The notes beneath the pieces are model-generated. The model did no database searches and was not told the origin of the DNA. It was given only the letters and a program-made list of their open reading frames with translations. From Leishmania donovani (lineage: Eukaryota > Euglenozoa > Kinetoplastea > Trypanosomatida > Trypanosomatidae), in the NCBI RefSeq assembly GCF_000227135.1, contig NC_018248.1:586894-650893 (forward strand): a stretch of 64,000 nt of DNA, in the 5' to 3' direction. Positions 39,301 through 49,306 of this stretch are shown piece by piece. Numbering within the stretch: the stretch's first letter is position 1; each line of letters starts with the position of its first letter. The translations under genes and the position numbers were made by a program.

Positions 39301-42147
39301 ACCCTGCTTGTCAGAGTCCAGCATGATGGTGGCGGTGCGCTGCACGCGGCTGATCAAGTTCTTCTGACGCAGGAAGGGCAGCAGTGTGACGGCGTCGTCG
39401 GTCTCGTCCTGCGACTCCTTCGCGTCGCAGATGACGTGGAAGACAAACTCGATGTGGTAGTTCAGTTGCGACCACAGCACCTGCAGGTCCCACTCCTGCA
39501 GCAGCGCCTGCACTTCGGCCACCAACTTCATCCGCACGGCATCTCGTAGCTCAGCAGAAATGGCCAGCTGCAGCTTGCGCAGCACCGCCTCAGCAGCAGG
39601 GAAAATGGCGCGCGTCTGTGCGCACGCGCTGTCGACAAGGTTCAAAATGCTCTGCAGTGTGAGACAGGGCTTGCTCCGGCCAAACGCGAGGAAAGGGGAG
39701 GCGTCGCTCGCCGCGGTATCAGTGTTCGGCGTGACGCCGCCGGACGTCTTCAGATTCACAGGTGTCGTGGCCGCAGCAGCAGCTGCTGCGGCGGCGACAT
39801 CCTTCTCCTCTGCCTCGGCCTTCAGGGATGCCAACACGGCATCGGCGTTGAAGAACTCTAAGAACTTCGCCATGGCATCACCAGCGTTACTGTCGCCACC
39901 GCCGGCGGGAAAGGAGCGCGGCGACGACTTATCACTCTGGGCCGGTGCATCGCGCACGCACTTCTGCGCGTAGTCCAGCGCTGTCGTCAGGGTGTCGTGC
40001 AGCCACATCTTGTTTCGCAGCGGAACGTCCATGACGTTCCACTGGCGCGACGTCGCCTCCGGCACAAACGGGGCCGGCTGCACAACGAACGGGGATACAA
40101 ACGGGAAGTGCGCCACTAAGACCACCTTCTGCAGATACGCCGCGTTGCGCAGAATTTTTTCCAGCTCGGTGAAGAGGGCGCCCAGCATGGAGCGCAGGTC
40201 GCGCGCCTGGATGGTGGCCACGGCTTCATCGAACGAAATGAGGTCGCAGGCGAGGTCGAGGGCGCGCACGTGCGTGCCGCGAATGGCCGCCTCCGCCTCG
40301 TCATAGCTGAGGCTCGCCCCGCTGCGTGTGCGGCGTCGCCACGCGTCATACAAGCAAAGAAAATGGGCGATAAAGCGCTCCATGCTGCGCGTCGCGCGGC
40401 TGAAAAACGTTTCGTGGCAGTGGTCTATCTTGCCCAGCAGCATTAGGCTTTTGACGCACAAGGGCACAAACTTCAGGTAGTTGCTGAACACCTGATCATC
40501 CGTCGGGTCGTCGATCAGCGTCTCGATGATTGCGGAGAGCGTGCGATCCTTCCTGGCAGGCCCGCCCACACCCGCCGTCTTCGTTGAGGCGGCAGCGGTG
40601 CCGTTGTGTGTCGCGGCGCCAAGGCCACCATCTCGGTCGACCTCACCAGCGTCATCTTCGTCGTCGTCTGGGTGGCCACTGCCGGGGGTGCCAACGCCAG
40701 CCATCTTCCAATACTTATAAATGGTGTGCTGCACGCTTGGGGCGGCCGCGTTGGTGTCCTTCGTGTCGCGCTCGCTGCTATCGAGCATCTCCTGCAGCAA
40801 CTGCGCATCCGCCTCGACGAGGCGCTCATGACGAAAGACGCATGCCAACAGGTCGTCGATGATGAGGTGGTGCAGCGTCGAGATGGTAGCGTTGTGCGTG
40901 TCGCGGAGAGTCTGCACCGCGCGTACGCCTTTCAGTTCATCGCTGGCGAGTAGGCGCGCCTGCGCCTGCAGCGTCTGCACCGCCGCGAGATAGTGCCGGT
41001 TCTGCAACAGTCCCTTCACCTCTGCTTCAGCGAGAACCACCTCCTGGATGTGCTCCAACGCGTCGGCCATGAACAATGACTTGGCGGCACGCAGCCGCAG
41101 CACCTTGAGCTCTCCAGCATGACTTTCTAGCGAGACTATCGCGTCTGCTAGCTCCTTCTTGAACTGGGCCAGTGTGTCGTCGCTGCCGGAGACGGCCAGA
41201 ACCATCTCGGAGAAGTCGCAGATGGCGTTGTTGAACTCCTGGTGGTGAGCGTCAATGTAGTCCGCAAGGTCCGCGTTAATCTCAGCCTCGAGGTCCTTGT
41301 AGTCTACTAAGTTGTCGTCAATCTCGTCCGGCGACGCCTCGCCGCCGGTGGCTTCCGAGGCAATGATGCCAACAACGTGTTCGTGCGGCACGAAGTCCTC
41401 GCCGAGCAGCTCTGCGTCCACGTCGTCAAAGAGGTCCTTTGTGTTCATAACGAAATCGCGATCGACGGCGGAGAGCTGATCGAGGTCCTCCTCGTCCAGC
41501 TCATCCTGGTCCTTGGCGGAGGCGGCGCTGTCCGGCATCTTGGCCTTGAAGAGCTGCCGAGAGAGGTTCGCGGCGATGAGCGCGCTGCGCTGCGCATTCG
41601 AGGCAGCGATAGCGGAGCCACCGGTGCCTTTCGCCTCGGCACCGCTATTAAGATCTCCGCCGGCACCCGCAACAGGGCCGAAGCTTCTTGATGTCCCCTT
41701 CACGAACGCCGAGGCGGCAGCCTCCGCCGTTTTCGCAGGCAGTGATCGCTCTCCGCCATGGCCATCGTCGTCACTGTTATACCCCTCTTCGCTCTCTTCA
41801 TACACATCGTCCTCATCGGCGTCATCTTCGTCGCTCAACGGGTGCACAACGCCTTCGTGCTGACCCACCACTGCCAGCGCTTCCGCCGCAGCGTCGGCAG
41901 AGAGTGGGAAGCGCGCACTTGCGGTGTTGGCGGAATCTCCAATGCGGCCAAAGTCGCTACCGCCGGCTCTCGGGACAGCGTTCTGTCGGAGAAGGGCGCC
42001 AGCAGTGCTACTCACCTGAATACCGCCGAGCCCCGTCGAGAAAGGGGTCGATGAGCCTGGTGCCGCACCGCCGAAAGCGCCACCGGCCCCAAGACCGCCA
42101 CCAGTGGCGCCCCGGTTGCTGCCTGCCGAGAAACGCCACGCACACAT
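36307..42147 (-). CDS. SEC8: Exocyst complex component SEC8 (EXOC4)
   Basis: SEC8 is a rod-shaped subunit of the exocyst, which tethers secretory vesicles to the plasma membrane; in trypanosomatids that is expected at the flagellar pocket. The 1946-residue product has the family's N-terminal helical region at about residues 285-440: DYIDAHHQEFNNAICDFSEM, then LKVLRLRAAKSLFMADALEH, LLQNRHYLAAVQTLQA and STLHHLIIDDLLACVF. This follows the animal SEC8 pattern of paired helices. The long helical body continues to about residue 1650. Animal SEC8 is about 970 residues; here low-complexity insertions and a very acidic Glu/Asp tail (about 1790-1910) double the length. An in-frame ATG at 42333 would add 62 residues with a hydrophobic stretch (FSFFVFALDFG, CACACDLLPLLL) coded by a pyrimidine tract. 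A plausible acceptor at 42307-42308 lies below it, so I prefer 42147. Confidence 0.85.
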   Translation of the reverse strand: MCAWRFSAGSNRGATGGGLGAGGAFGGAAPGSSTPFSTGLGGIQVSSTAGALLRQNAVPRAGGSDFGRIGDSANTASARFPLSADAAAEALAVVGQHEGVVHPLSDEDDADEDDVYEESEEGYNSDDDGHGGERSLPAKTAEAAASAFVKGTSRSFGPVAGAGGDLNSGAEAKGTGGSAIAASNAQRSALIAANLSRQLFKAKMPDSAASAKDQDELDEEDLDQLSAVDRDFVMNTKDLFDDVDAELLGEDFVPHEHVVGIIASEATGGEASPDEIDDNLVDYKDLEAEINADLADYIDAHHQEFNNAICDFSEMVLAVSGSDDTLAQFKKELADAIVSLESHAGELKVLRLRAAKSLFMADALEHIQEVVLAEAEVKGLLQNRHYLAAVQTLQAQARLLASDELKGVRAVQTLRDTHNATISTLHHLIIDDLLACVFRHERLVEADAQLLQEMLDSSERDTKDTNAAAPSVQHTIYKYWKMAGVGTPGSGHPDDDEDDAGEVDRDGGLGAATHNGTAAASTKTAGVGGPARKDRTLSAIIETLIDDPTDDQVFSNYLKFVPLCVKSLMLLGKIDHCHETFFSRATRSMERFIAHFLCLYDAWRRRTRSGASLSYDEAEAAIRGTHVRALDLACDLISFDEAVATIQARDLRSMLGALFTELEKILRNAAYLQKVVLVAHFPFVSPFVVQPAPFVPEATSRQWNVMDVPLRNKMWLHDTLTTALDYAQKCVRDAPAQSDKSSPRSFPAGGGDSNAGDAMAKFLEFFNADAVLASLKAEAEEKDVAAAAAAAAATTPVNLKTSGGVTPNTDTAASDASPFLAFGRSKPCLTLQSILNLVDSACAQTRAIFPAAEAVLRKLQLAISAELRDAVRMKLVAEVQALLQEWDLQVLWSQLNYHIEFVFHVICDAKESQDETDDAVTLLPFLRQKNLISRVQRTATIMLDSDKQGDDTTTLDRLLSTYASGGLLRMVEETGTVSFSLVGAVKKAQADMRKARERQASQFDVMQCDKAKLIAFTDSGLGGGGVGGAGAPLVLLHASMLRRWFVFTAMNALTCYECAARFYSRSCDRVPEFRLLSEEECVVGFFKRFLRATYIPTLHAFHSQQLQLLLMSIGDSGGTSAAGATPSASPPPADAGSTTSRSGKAPAAMKTLSGAWPTVVVDEVQHPILACVQYVGQVLAKVSDVRRILPDSLTGEVEQNTSEALIMELVVFLKRQVEWLGRGTLAHRLLDKPFQDAFSGMPNRRWAALVDEENILDAHRYIDQDLYRYYQLNSDERTSGHEYNRSTVSVLEAMRVLETSSAASPGDGGDAGAAEAELDQHIGRMEPRDICVRDDSTLVAFALLCTSAEWLCDVLLRYLWPSRRKARNYTDCCVPGYCFAHEMRVSDATSFVLVDGDYTAQQKVRLSGHLVRLCSLAQVALFHLSVEARFLAFLFLPQLRDVSYDVVAVSSAADMFVQAYARRVHNFYAILRQHLHAKKIKYTCLTAGKPASELILMELAHLRDKAISQAGLVRLRTDLLVMQTTLQLVLPTDSDVRLAVSRFFLRPVLFLRYIFNKDVVNEIVSSLDYLNFSTKEVEVLIRLVFRQVSGANDDTLAVQQIQFFYQKLKSIRNLCYAGNKTGGGSSVVSEPLLLPDGGGSSVGAIGGGGLPPFVPLSTNAAAVAAAALDGGDDYHSGAFSYDDGGSDASDSQPPPLPLSSATRSRQSAAGCLAASPSILAPPKSVPVSTSASAAAAPVSTRPAASSEEDEEDEESEEDEETPEASTTLQPDRQRPQRPIPRGTDGACSSMSAAAPAGAEATALGSRLTRRVDPTSLPDTPCLHSSSAAAAKPALARPVVPPLATTPFKGAPSKAPAPAAKTGAVKVEASSEENEDDEEYEYEEEETSEYEEEEDEEDEEEEDEAAPAPAPTDRRPPHPGLHPAGSPTNGAAAAIRRPSASSAFAPK

Positions 42148-42393
42148 CGTGCGAAGTAGAAGCGGCAGCAGATCACACGCACACGCACACGCCCACAAGC
42201 ACAGACAAGCACCGACAGACGGACCAAAATCCAAAGCAAACACGAAAAAAGAAAAAATTGAAATCACCGCACGTGACCGAGAAGGTGTAGATGACGAGAG
42301 GAGCGGCTTTGGTGGCGAGGACAACGAGGGCATGCAAAGAATTTAGTGCGTGTATGTGTGCTTGATTAGAGGCGTGGAAAGCCAGCTTACGAA

Positions 42394-42424
<31 letters not shown>

Positions 42425-43590
42425 CCTTTATGTGTCTGACGAAGGAGGGAGACACAAGGATGTGGGGCACACACACGCCCATACAGACGTGTGTCCCTCT
42501 TTATGCAGCGCGCCACCACCGGCTCCTTGGCGGGGCCGTACAGCGCGAGAGAAGCGGAACGCGAAACCGCGGCGAAGAAGGGGGGGGGGGCAGAGTGAGG
42601 GTGCGAGAATGCAAGGAGACGAATACAGCGCCGCGGGCACGATTAGATGTGTTCCAACGCAGCCCGTGGAGGTGGGCGAGGCCGAGAGCCACCCTCGCCG
42701 CCAAGGGTGGGGAAGGGGGACAAAGAAGTGGATGACGGCTTGCCACAGAGCCGAGCACCACCCAACGCGCGTGGATGGAGTTAATGCCACGACGCCGGTG
42801 ATGCTTCATGCCGCGCATAGAGCCGCGTCCGCCGCCGCCACCGCCTGCTTGCCGTTCCAATAGTGGAGGGCCCGGCGACGAGGGAGACTTGGAGCCGGTG
42901 GTAGTGGTGCGAGCGTGCGTCGCCCACTGACATGGCTGGAGTAACAACGCCTTTCGCGTTTCCTGCGCCAGCATCTCCGCCGGCGCTCCCAGCCTCGCCC
43001 CCCTGCCCGACGCTACGCATACGCACGCACGCGCACAGCCAAGGCCTGTCATATCGGTGGCGCTGTGTGCGCGTGTGCCGCGGAGGCGGAGACGCGAGGA
43101 GTGCAACGACCTTTTCGCCGTCGCTGACTTGAGTCTTTTGATTGGGTTGCTGAACTGAGAAAGTACAGAAAAGAATGATAGAAAGTGAAGAGACGCCGTC
43201 ACCCCCTCTTCTCTTGGCCTGCCACCTTGTCCCACCCCCTCGCCACTAATCACCCATCACTAGCCCCCCTCCCTCGCTCACCACTATCGCCATGCTGCAG
43301 GGAACGCACACACGCATACACACACGAGACATGACAGCATGGAGCAATGATGCGCGCATGCGCGTGTTTCGGTATTTATGTGTATATGTATGTGTGTGTG
43401 GGGGATAGGGAGAGGAAGAGCGAGAGAAAGACGGAAGGAATCACGCAGGGCGGGAGAGAGGGCGCGACTAAATGGACGACGAACCCGTGATGGCGCTATG
43501 CGAATGGATACGCAAGCACATGCCAAGTACGCCATGCACGCCACGCGAGCGCCACGACATGAACAGCAAAAGCAGCAGCGCACCTTCTGC
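42148..43590. other. Intergenic region between SEC8 and RPS11
   Basis: Contains a GT repeat (42392-42418), a G run near 42580-42590 and a strong tract-AG acceptor at about 43150-43185. Behind that acceptor an ATG at 43052 opens a 183-codon frame to 42501 with Gly/Arg-rich, only partly convincing sequence; it could be a gene, a long 5' leader or a non-coding RNA. Confidence 0.45.
42392..42418. repeat. GT dinucleotide repeat
   Basis: About 27 bp of GT upstream of SEC8, of the same kind as those at 7071-7094, 26401-26420 and 56502-56527; a likely length-variable marker. Confidence 0.9.
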
Positions 43591-44091
43591 TTAGTTCTTG
43601 GCGAACTTCTTGCCCATCTTGTCGGCAGAGCTCTTCGACACCACCTCCAAGACGTTGTAGCGGATCGTCTTGCTCAGCGGGCGGCACTGGCCAATGACGA
43701 CCTCATCACCTTGCTTCGGGTCGAAGGCGGGGCTGCAGTGCACGGCCAGGGACTTGTGGCGCTTCTGGTAACGCTGGTACTTCTTGATGAAGTGCAGGTA
43801 GTTGCGGCGGATGATGATGGTGCGGTGCATCTTGGTGGAGTGCACAACGCCGCGCAGGATGCGGCCGCGGATCACCACGTTGCTCGTGNNNNNNNNNNNN
43901 NNNNNNNNNNNNNNNNNNNNNNNNNNNNNNNNNNNNNNNNNNNNNNNNNNNNNNNNNNNNNNNNNNNNNNNNNNNNNNNNNNNNNNNCGGTGCATGTTCT
44001 CATTCACCGCCGTCTGGCGCTGGTACGCCTTCTCGTGCTGAATGGTGGCATCCACCGCATGCGCGTGGTAGTACTGGGGCGCAACGGGCAT
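43591..44091 (-). CDS. RPS11: 40S ribosomal protein S11 (uS17), interrupted by an assembly gap
   Basis: uS17 binds the 5' domain of small-subunit rRNA in the cytosolic ribosome. The C-terminal half is unmistakable: NVVIRGRILRGVV, HRTIIIRRNYLHFIKKYQRY, KRHKSLAVHCSPAF, GDEVVIGQCRPLSKTIRYNV. The N-terminal part (MPVAPQYYHAHAVDATIQHE, KAYQRQTAVNENMH) lies on the other side of 99 N (43889-43987). The N run keeps the frame, but by comparison with animal S11 about 43 residues are expected between the flanks, so the real gap is probably nearer 130 bp. The ATG at 44091 lies six bases after an acceptor AAAAG (44097-44098), typical of the short leaders of ribosomal-protein genes. Confidence 0.95.
   Translation of the reverse strand: MPVAPQYYHAHAVDATIQHEKAYQRQTAVNENMHXXXXXXXXXXXXXXXXXXXXXXXXXXXXXXXXXXTSNVVIRGRILRGVVHSTKMHRTIIIRRNYLHFIKKYQRYQKRHKSLAVHCSPAFDPKQGDEVVIGQCRPLSKTIRYNVLEVVSKSSADKMGKKFAKN
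43889..43987. other. Assembly gap (99 N) inside RPS11
   Basis: Ninety-nine unknown bases. The same length is used at the other two gaps, so it is a placeholder and not a measured size. Confidence 0.98.
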
Positions 44092-45332
44092 GGTGTCTTT
44101 TAGATGATGAAGAGAGGGGTTGCTCAGAACGTCCTGAGAGCGAGAGAGCGTGTGCGCATGTGTTTGTACGCGTTCGTGGAGTCGATGGAGACCGAACGCG
44201 GAGAGCGGGGAGGGAAGGAGAGGCCGTAGAGTGGTACCCCGACCGAGACATTGAGGCGCGAGGAAGACAGCTTTTGTTGGAGAAAGAGAGACAGGGGGGG
44301 GGGAGGCGGCGAGAGAGGGGGAGGGGGCGCGCACGACACAGAGGACCGAGCATGCGGCACTGAACTCGCCCAGCACGCACTGCTGTCCTCAGAAAGACGC
44401 GCCTGCACGTCACGCCTTCCTGCTAGCGCCCTCCACCACCGCCCTCTTCGGACGCACCCGGCATACGTCAGTGTCCCGCAGACCGCAAGCGCACTCAGGA
44501 GCGTTGGAGTGAGGGCATCTCCCCCTTCTTTGCAGGCACTTCAGCACACGGCACAGAAGGTGCCTCGCTCGCCCTCCACCTCGTGTGTGTGTGTGTGTGT
44601 GTCTTCTTGCACGCGGATCGCCGTCGAATGCAACGGCACAATGGGCATGCGCCCGCCAGTGAGGGCGACGTTGTGGGACGTCATGAAGAAGGCGGCAAGC
44701 AAGAAGGTGGGGGGCAGAGACTGCCACTCGCCATCGCCATGCGCACAGCATCACCAGAGGAGGCGGATGAAGGCTGTTGCTCACGCCTCGTCGCAACGCA
44801 CCGCGCTTCAGAGAGACCGATAAAGCAAGCTCGAGGGCTGATCCGGAAGGAGGAGAGGGATGCACGGCGATGCATCACGGCCTTTGCGACCGTGCCGCGG
44901 CAGGCGGCCGGGAGTTGCTGCGAAGCATACACACATACACCAGCACAACACAACACTGGAAAGCGCCCATCATCCACCGCACCGTGCGATTGCCGGTAAA
45001 AATACGAGGACCAGCAAGCGGGGCATACGCAAATCCACAGGGAGTCGTAGCGCGAGGCAGAAAAAAGAAAGGAAGAGGAGGAGGAGGGCGGGAACCATCC
45101 ATGGAGCAAGTGCAGCGCCTTGACGGGACAGCAAACACACACACAGACACATGCACGCACACGCACACCCCGATCGTCAAGCAGTTTACTCTAACACATC
45201 GGCACTATGAACGATGCTCTAAATCTATCGAAGCCACCTACCCAGAGTGCGATCCCCTGCTGATGTCGCGGCCACCTTCCCCCCTCTCCTCGTACCTTTC
45301 CACCCTTTCCTCTTCTGCCCCTACGGGCCACA
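44092..45332. other. Intergenic region upstream of RPS11
   Basis: Holds the RPS11 acceptor at 44097-44098, G runs (about 44296-44305) and a GT repeat (44584-44602). No further gene is seen. Confidence 0.55.
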
Positions 45333-46967
45333 CTACAGGTGCACTGTGTCGTCTGTCGTCTCAGCCCCGCCCTGCAGTGGAGACGGCGGTGCCAGCATCT
45401 GGCCTCGGCTCATCTGCGCCTGCTGCCGACGATCACCGCTGTGCACGGGCGGTGGTGGCGGTGTGGTGGCGAGGTGGGCAGCCACAAGCGCCGTCGACGC
45501 TTCCGAGCCACTCATGCCGCGGACACGAAGACCGCCGGACACACCGCCAGCACCACCTACGACGCTATAGGAAGCCTGGCCACCGCGCAGGGAGCTGTTC
45601 TTGATGTCAGCCTCCATGACAGCACCGCGCTCATCGTCCTCGTCGTCATCAACCTCGTGCAAGTCGTACCGTCCGGAGTTGGAGGACTCTATAACGGCGC
45701 CGGGGCCGCCCATCATCTCAGCCGTAGGTCCTACACGGTCACCGAGGGCACCTTCACCCACTCCCTGCTGCCGCACCTCTGGCATTTCCACCTGGTCATA
45801 CTCTTCGTTCAAGGTCGGCGTTAGCGGGCGGCTGACGCTCGGGCCAAAGTGCGGCTGCTGCTGCTGGAGGTGCGCTTGCTTTTGAGGAGGCAACGGGGTG
45901 AACTGCGGCGGCGGCTGTGGCGCGTTCAGCTTCATTTCATCCTCGGAGTGCGAGCGCCGCCGCAGCGATGACGAGATGGCACTTAAGCGGTGGCCGAGTC
46001 CCTTGCGAGTGGAGTGGTGATGGCCGTGGCGGTGACGCTGTAGCGGGTCTGCCTCACCCGCATTGACTAACTCGTTGCCGTTCACAGGGAGCGCGGCTGC
46101 TGCGTCTGCGTTGGGGCTGACGGTGGTGGCGCGGTTGTCGGCGTAGATTACCTGTGGCTGTGTGCCGCCGGCGTGTTCCTGTGACTGCGCGGCGGTGGTG
46201 GCGTCCGAGTTGCCCAGCCCGTAGTACTGCTCCATCGCCTGCCTCCACTCTTCCTGCTGCCGCTTCGCCTCACGCAGCATGAGGTCGAGCGGGTTCTTCT
46301 TCGACAAGTTCCACACCGCAAACGCCCCGTTGATCACTGTGGCAGAGATGGATATGATGTACGACACGATGAGCTCTGTGTACGGTTGTACCGAGTTGTA
46401 AAAGTGGCCGCTGGTGGACCTGTTGGCGGCGCAGTGGGTGATGTAGTCGGTCATGATTCGGTTTTCCTCCGTAATACCGAGAGTCACGACAAAACTAAGC
46501 ACCATCAGCAGGATCTCCCAGGTCGTAATCATGTCCTTGCGGAAGACCACGAAGTGATAACGGATTTCGTGTGTGTTCGTCTCGAACCACAGTCGGTTCG
46601 TCGCACTCACGACCACGTGCGCGGCGGCGAGGGCAATCAGGTAGCGGATGTTCAGCACAGCACGACTCACAAAGTAGCCGACGTTATCTCTGCTCAGCGA
46701 GTACTGCACATTGTTGAAGAAGGCGTGGCGCCGGGTCACGTTGTACACGCAGCCATCTACAATGTACGGCGCCTTGAGCGAGAGAACCGAGTGGGTGAAG
46801 AAGCTGTTCGACATCGAGTTCGATGCGCCCGCGATGGTGCGGATGACGACGGAGAGAAAGCACGCCAGCTGCACAACCACAATGAACGTGTTCGCGCGCG
46901 ACCACCACTTCTCTGCCGGGGTGCGCTGCAGGTGAAACGCCTGCTGGTCTTTGCTGTAGATGTGCAT
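45333..46967 (-). CDS. Four-span membrane protein with long cytosolic tail, unknown family
   Basis: The 544-residue protein has four predicted transmembrane helices: about residues 27-47 (FIVVVQLACFLSVVI), 107-123 (YLIALAAAHVVV), 149-165 (WEILLMVLSFVVTL) and 199-219 (LIVSYIISISATVI). The two outer loops carry the N-glycosylation sites NVT (76) and NRS (182) and one Cys each (73 and 179), which could pair. A charged segment follows the last helix, then about 300 residues of Gln/His/Pro/Ser-rich tail, which this topology would place in the cytosol. The layout is tetraspan-like but without tetraspanin or amastin signatures that I can see. The ATG at 46967 lies five bases after an acceptor (TTCAG, 46973-46974); the frame further up begins only at TTG. 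Confidence 0.8.
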   Translation of the reverse strand: MHIYSKDQQAFHLQRTPAEKWWSRANTFIVVVQLACFLSVVIRTIAGASNSMSNSFFTHSVLSLKAPYIVDGCVYNVTRRHAFFNNVQYSLSRDNVGYFVSRAVLNIRYLIALAAAHVVVSATNRLWFETNTHEIRYHFVVFRKDMITTWEILLMVLSFVVTLGITEENRIMTDYITHCAANRSTSGHFYNSVQPYTELIVSYIISISATVINGAFAVWNLSKKNPLDLMLREAKRQQEEWRQAMEQYYGLGNSDATTAAQSQEHAGGTQPQVIYADNRATTVSPNADAAAALPVNGNELVNAGEADPLQRHRHGHHHSTRKGLGHRLSAISSSLRRRSHSEDEMKLNAPQPPPQFTPLPPQKQAHLQQQQPHFGPSVSRPLTPTLNEEYDQVEMPEVRQQGVGEGALGDRVGPTAEMMGGPGAVIESSNSGRYDLHEVDDDEDDERGAVMEADIKNSSLRGGQASYSVVGGAGGVSGGLRVRGMSGSEASTALVAAHLATTPPPPPVHSGDRRQQAQMSRGQMLAPPSPLQGGAETTDDTVHL

Positions 46968-47355
46968 CTCGCCTGAACACAGAAACAAAAAGGTGGGCTA
47001 TTTGAGTTTTTTGTCAGTTTCCCAGGTGCATGCGTGTAGGAGCCTGCTTCACGCTTTTCCGCTGTCGCTGTCGGAGGCAACCTCTCTCCGTCTCTCTCTC
47101 TCTCCTTCTCCCTCTCTCGCGGTAACGCCAGACAGAGGTCGGGCCCCAGGGCAGTGAGGAAAGAGACGGAATACAGGCACAGCAACAAACGCGCTCGCAC
47201 ACACACGCCAGCAGAAGACAACGAGAGAGAGGGGGGGGGAGAAGGGAGACGAATCTAAGTGTGCGCGTGTCGTGAAGAGACGCAGACACAACAAGACCAA
47301 GCACAGCAACAAAGAAAAAGGAAAACGAGGCGTACAAGATCACGCTTGCGCGTGG

Positions 47356-47706
47356 TTACCGTGATGTTGTATTGAGTAAAGAAAGCGCCGAAGGGAGGGA
47401 AGAGTGCGGTGAGGGAGTGGGGGGCGCAGGGGCAAAAGTCCCGCACGTGCACGCAGAGAGGCGATGCGTCAAGATCGCAGGTGCGCGCCCACGCTCACAT
47501 TCAGGCCCAGAGCGAAACGAGACTGGTAGCGTGCCCTCACTCTTCTCTAGTCGGTACACCTCTTTCAGCCTCGATACTTCTTTCTCGACGTGTAGCACAC
47601 GTCTGCGCAATAAAGACGGGTATGTTGGGGGAGAGTAGTGGTGGTGTATCGCTGTGTGCGTGTAAGTGCGCAGGTGGTTTCCGTTGGGACTTGAGGTGAC
47701 GTACAT
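47356..47706 (-). CDS. Possible small protein (116 aa), weak candidate
   Basis: ATG at 47706 on the minus strand, behind a tract and AG at 47767-47768. The middle (LRRRVLHVEKEVSRLKEVYR) looks like a genuine amphipathic helix, while both ends are less convincing. An out-of-frame ATG slightly upstream opens a 51-codon frame, which weakens the case. No family recognised. Confidence 0.2.
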   Translation of the reverse strand: MYVTSSPNGNHLRTYTHTAIHHHYSPPTYPSLLRRRVLHVEKEVSRLKEVYRLEKSEGTLPVSFRSGPECERGRAPAILTHRLSACTCGTFAPAPPTPSPHSSLPSALSLLNTTSR

Positions 47707-49306
47707 GCGAGTGCGGCCATCAGGAATCGGGGGGGGGAGGACAACACGAAGGGGTGAGAGCCAGCGCTCAATGAGCGGATGGGACAGAGAGGCAGAGAGA
47801 GACAGGTTGAACGGCGAGGAGAAGATGCGGTGAATGAGAGGGAGAAAGAATGAAGAGCGAGCACCCGCTGATCTTCAGGTGGGGAAGCGTAAGGTGGGGT
47901 CCCACACATGCCTGTGTGTGTGGGGGGGGGGGGCGGTACTCAAGAAATGATCGCGAACACGTACGCAGCTACGCCTCCCTACGCCTGCAACGGTGAAGAG
48001 CAGAGCGCGGCCGAGAGAAGGGGGGAGGCAGGGAAGGGGGCGAGGGGGGAGCCGACAGCGGGAGCGGGGGAAGGAGGGGGCGGAAGGGGAGGGGGGCCCC
48101 CCGCAGGGTTGAGTTTGGCACCTGTGTTCCTTGCAGGGAGACTGTGCGTGACGGTAGTGGCGGTGGCGGCGGGCACGCTTACCAGGCTGAGATACTCTTC
48201 CTTTTGTCTGTTTTTCGTTTCTCCGCCCATTCCTCATCGACGACCGTCACCTCAATCGCCGGTTTGTGTGCTACTGCCGTCGCACTAGCAGCGACAACAG
48301 GCAGCGAAGCGGAAAGCTTGGTGGGGCAGTTCGGTGCGCCGTCTCGCTAAGCACAGGAGAGGCTAACGTGACCGTCGCCCAGCTCCCTCTTTCTACGAGC
48401 GCCTTCGCCTTGTTGCACTCCAGCAATCTGCAGACACCTACACAAGCACACAGAGATAGAGTGGAGAAGCCGTCACAGAGATGGCGCGCTGCCCGCCGCG
48501 CGCGCGTGCTCTCTCTTTCTGCGTGTGTGTCGGTACCACGGAACGACGGAGGCGCTTAGTGGGGGAAGACGGAGAGAGACGGGGAGGCTCCGAAAGCACA
48601 ACGGCCCACCGCCAGACAGGAAGAGGAGAAGGGCGCGCAGAGCCACAATGGGAAAACGAGCGCAAAGGCAGGGAGGGAAGGGGATGAGTGGCATCACGCA
48701 TCGCAGCTGTCGGCCCCCCTCCCCCACCCACACTCACTCACACACACACACACGCAAGCCTAAGGGCGACCCTCCCTTTTCACCGCAATGCAAGGCTTCA
48801 CCCTCGAGCCACACGCTTGCGCCCACATCAGTGAAGCGCACGCGCACCCCTGGAAAAACGCGCGCACGTACGCATCCATACCTGAGCGTAGGTGCGTAGA
48901 CAAGCCGCTGCGTAGCGAATACAACGAAGCCGCCGACACGCCCACGCACACAAAAAGATGGGCATGCACACGCTGTGTGCGCACAAGCCGCTGCCGCTGC
49001 GGAGCGGCGACTACACCAGACAGAGGGCGGAATACGGAGGCGAAGAAAGCAGCGGCAGCGTCACCCTCGATCGAGATGCGCAAGGCACGGCAGCTCACTG
49101 TCGTCAATCGACTGCCGTGGGCATCACTTTCTCCCTTCTCTCTCCGCCTCGTGTCTGTCGATGCTTCTTTTCGCGATGATGGGCGTATGTTAGGCAGAAA
49201 CGTATATGGGAGAAGAAAATAGAAAGTCGAAGCCGACGCGGCTAAAGAGACGAACGCGGAGGCGACCGCCGGCGTCACCCAATCACGCTCCGACAGCGCG
49301 AGTAGG

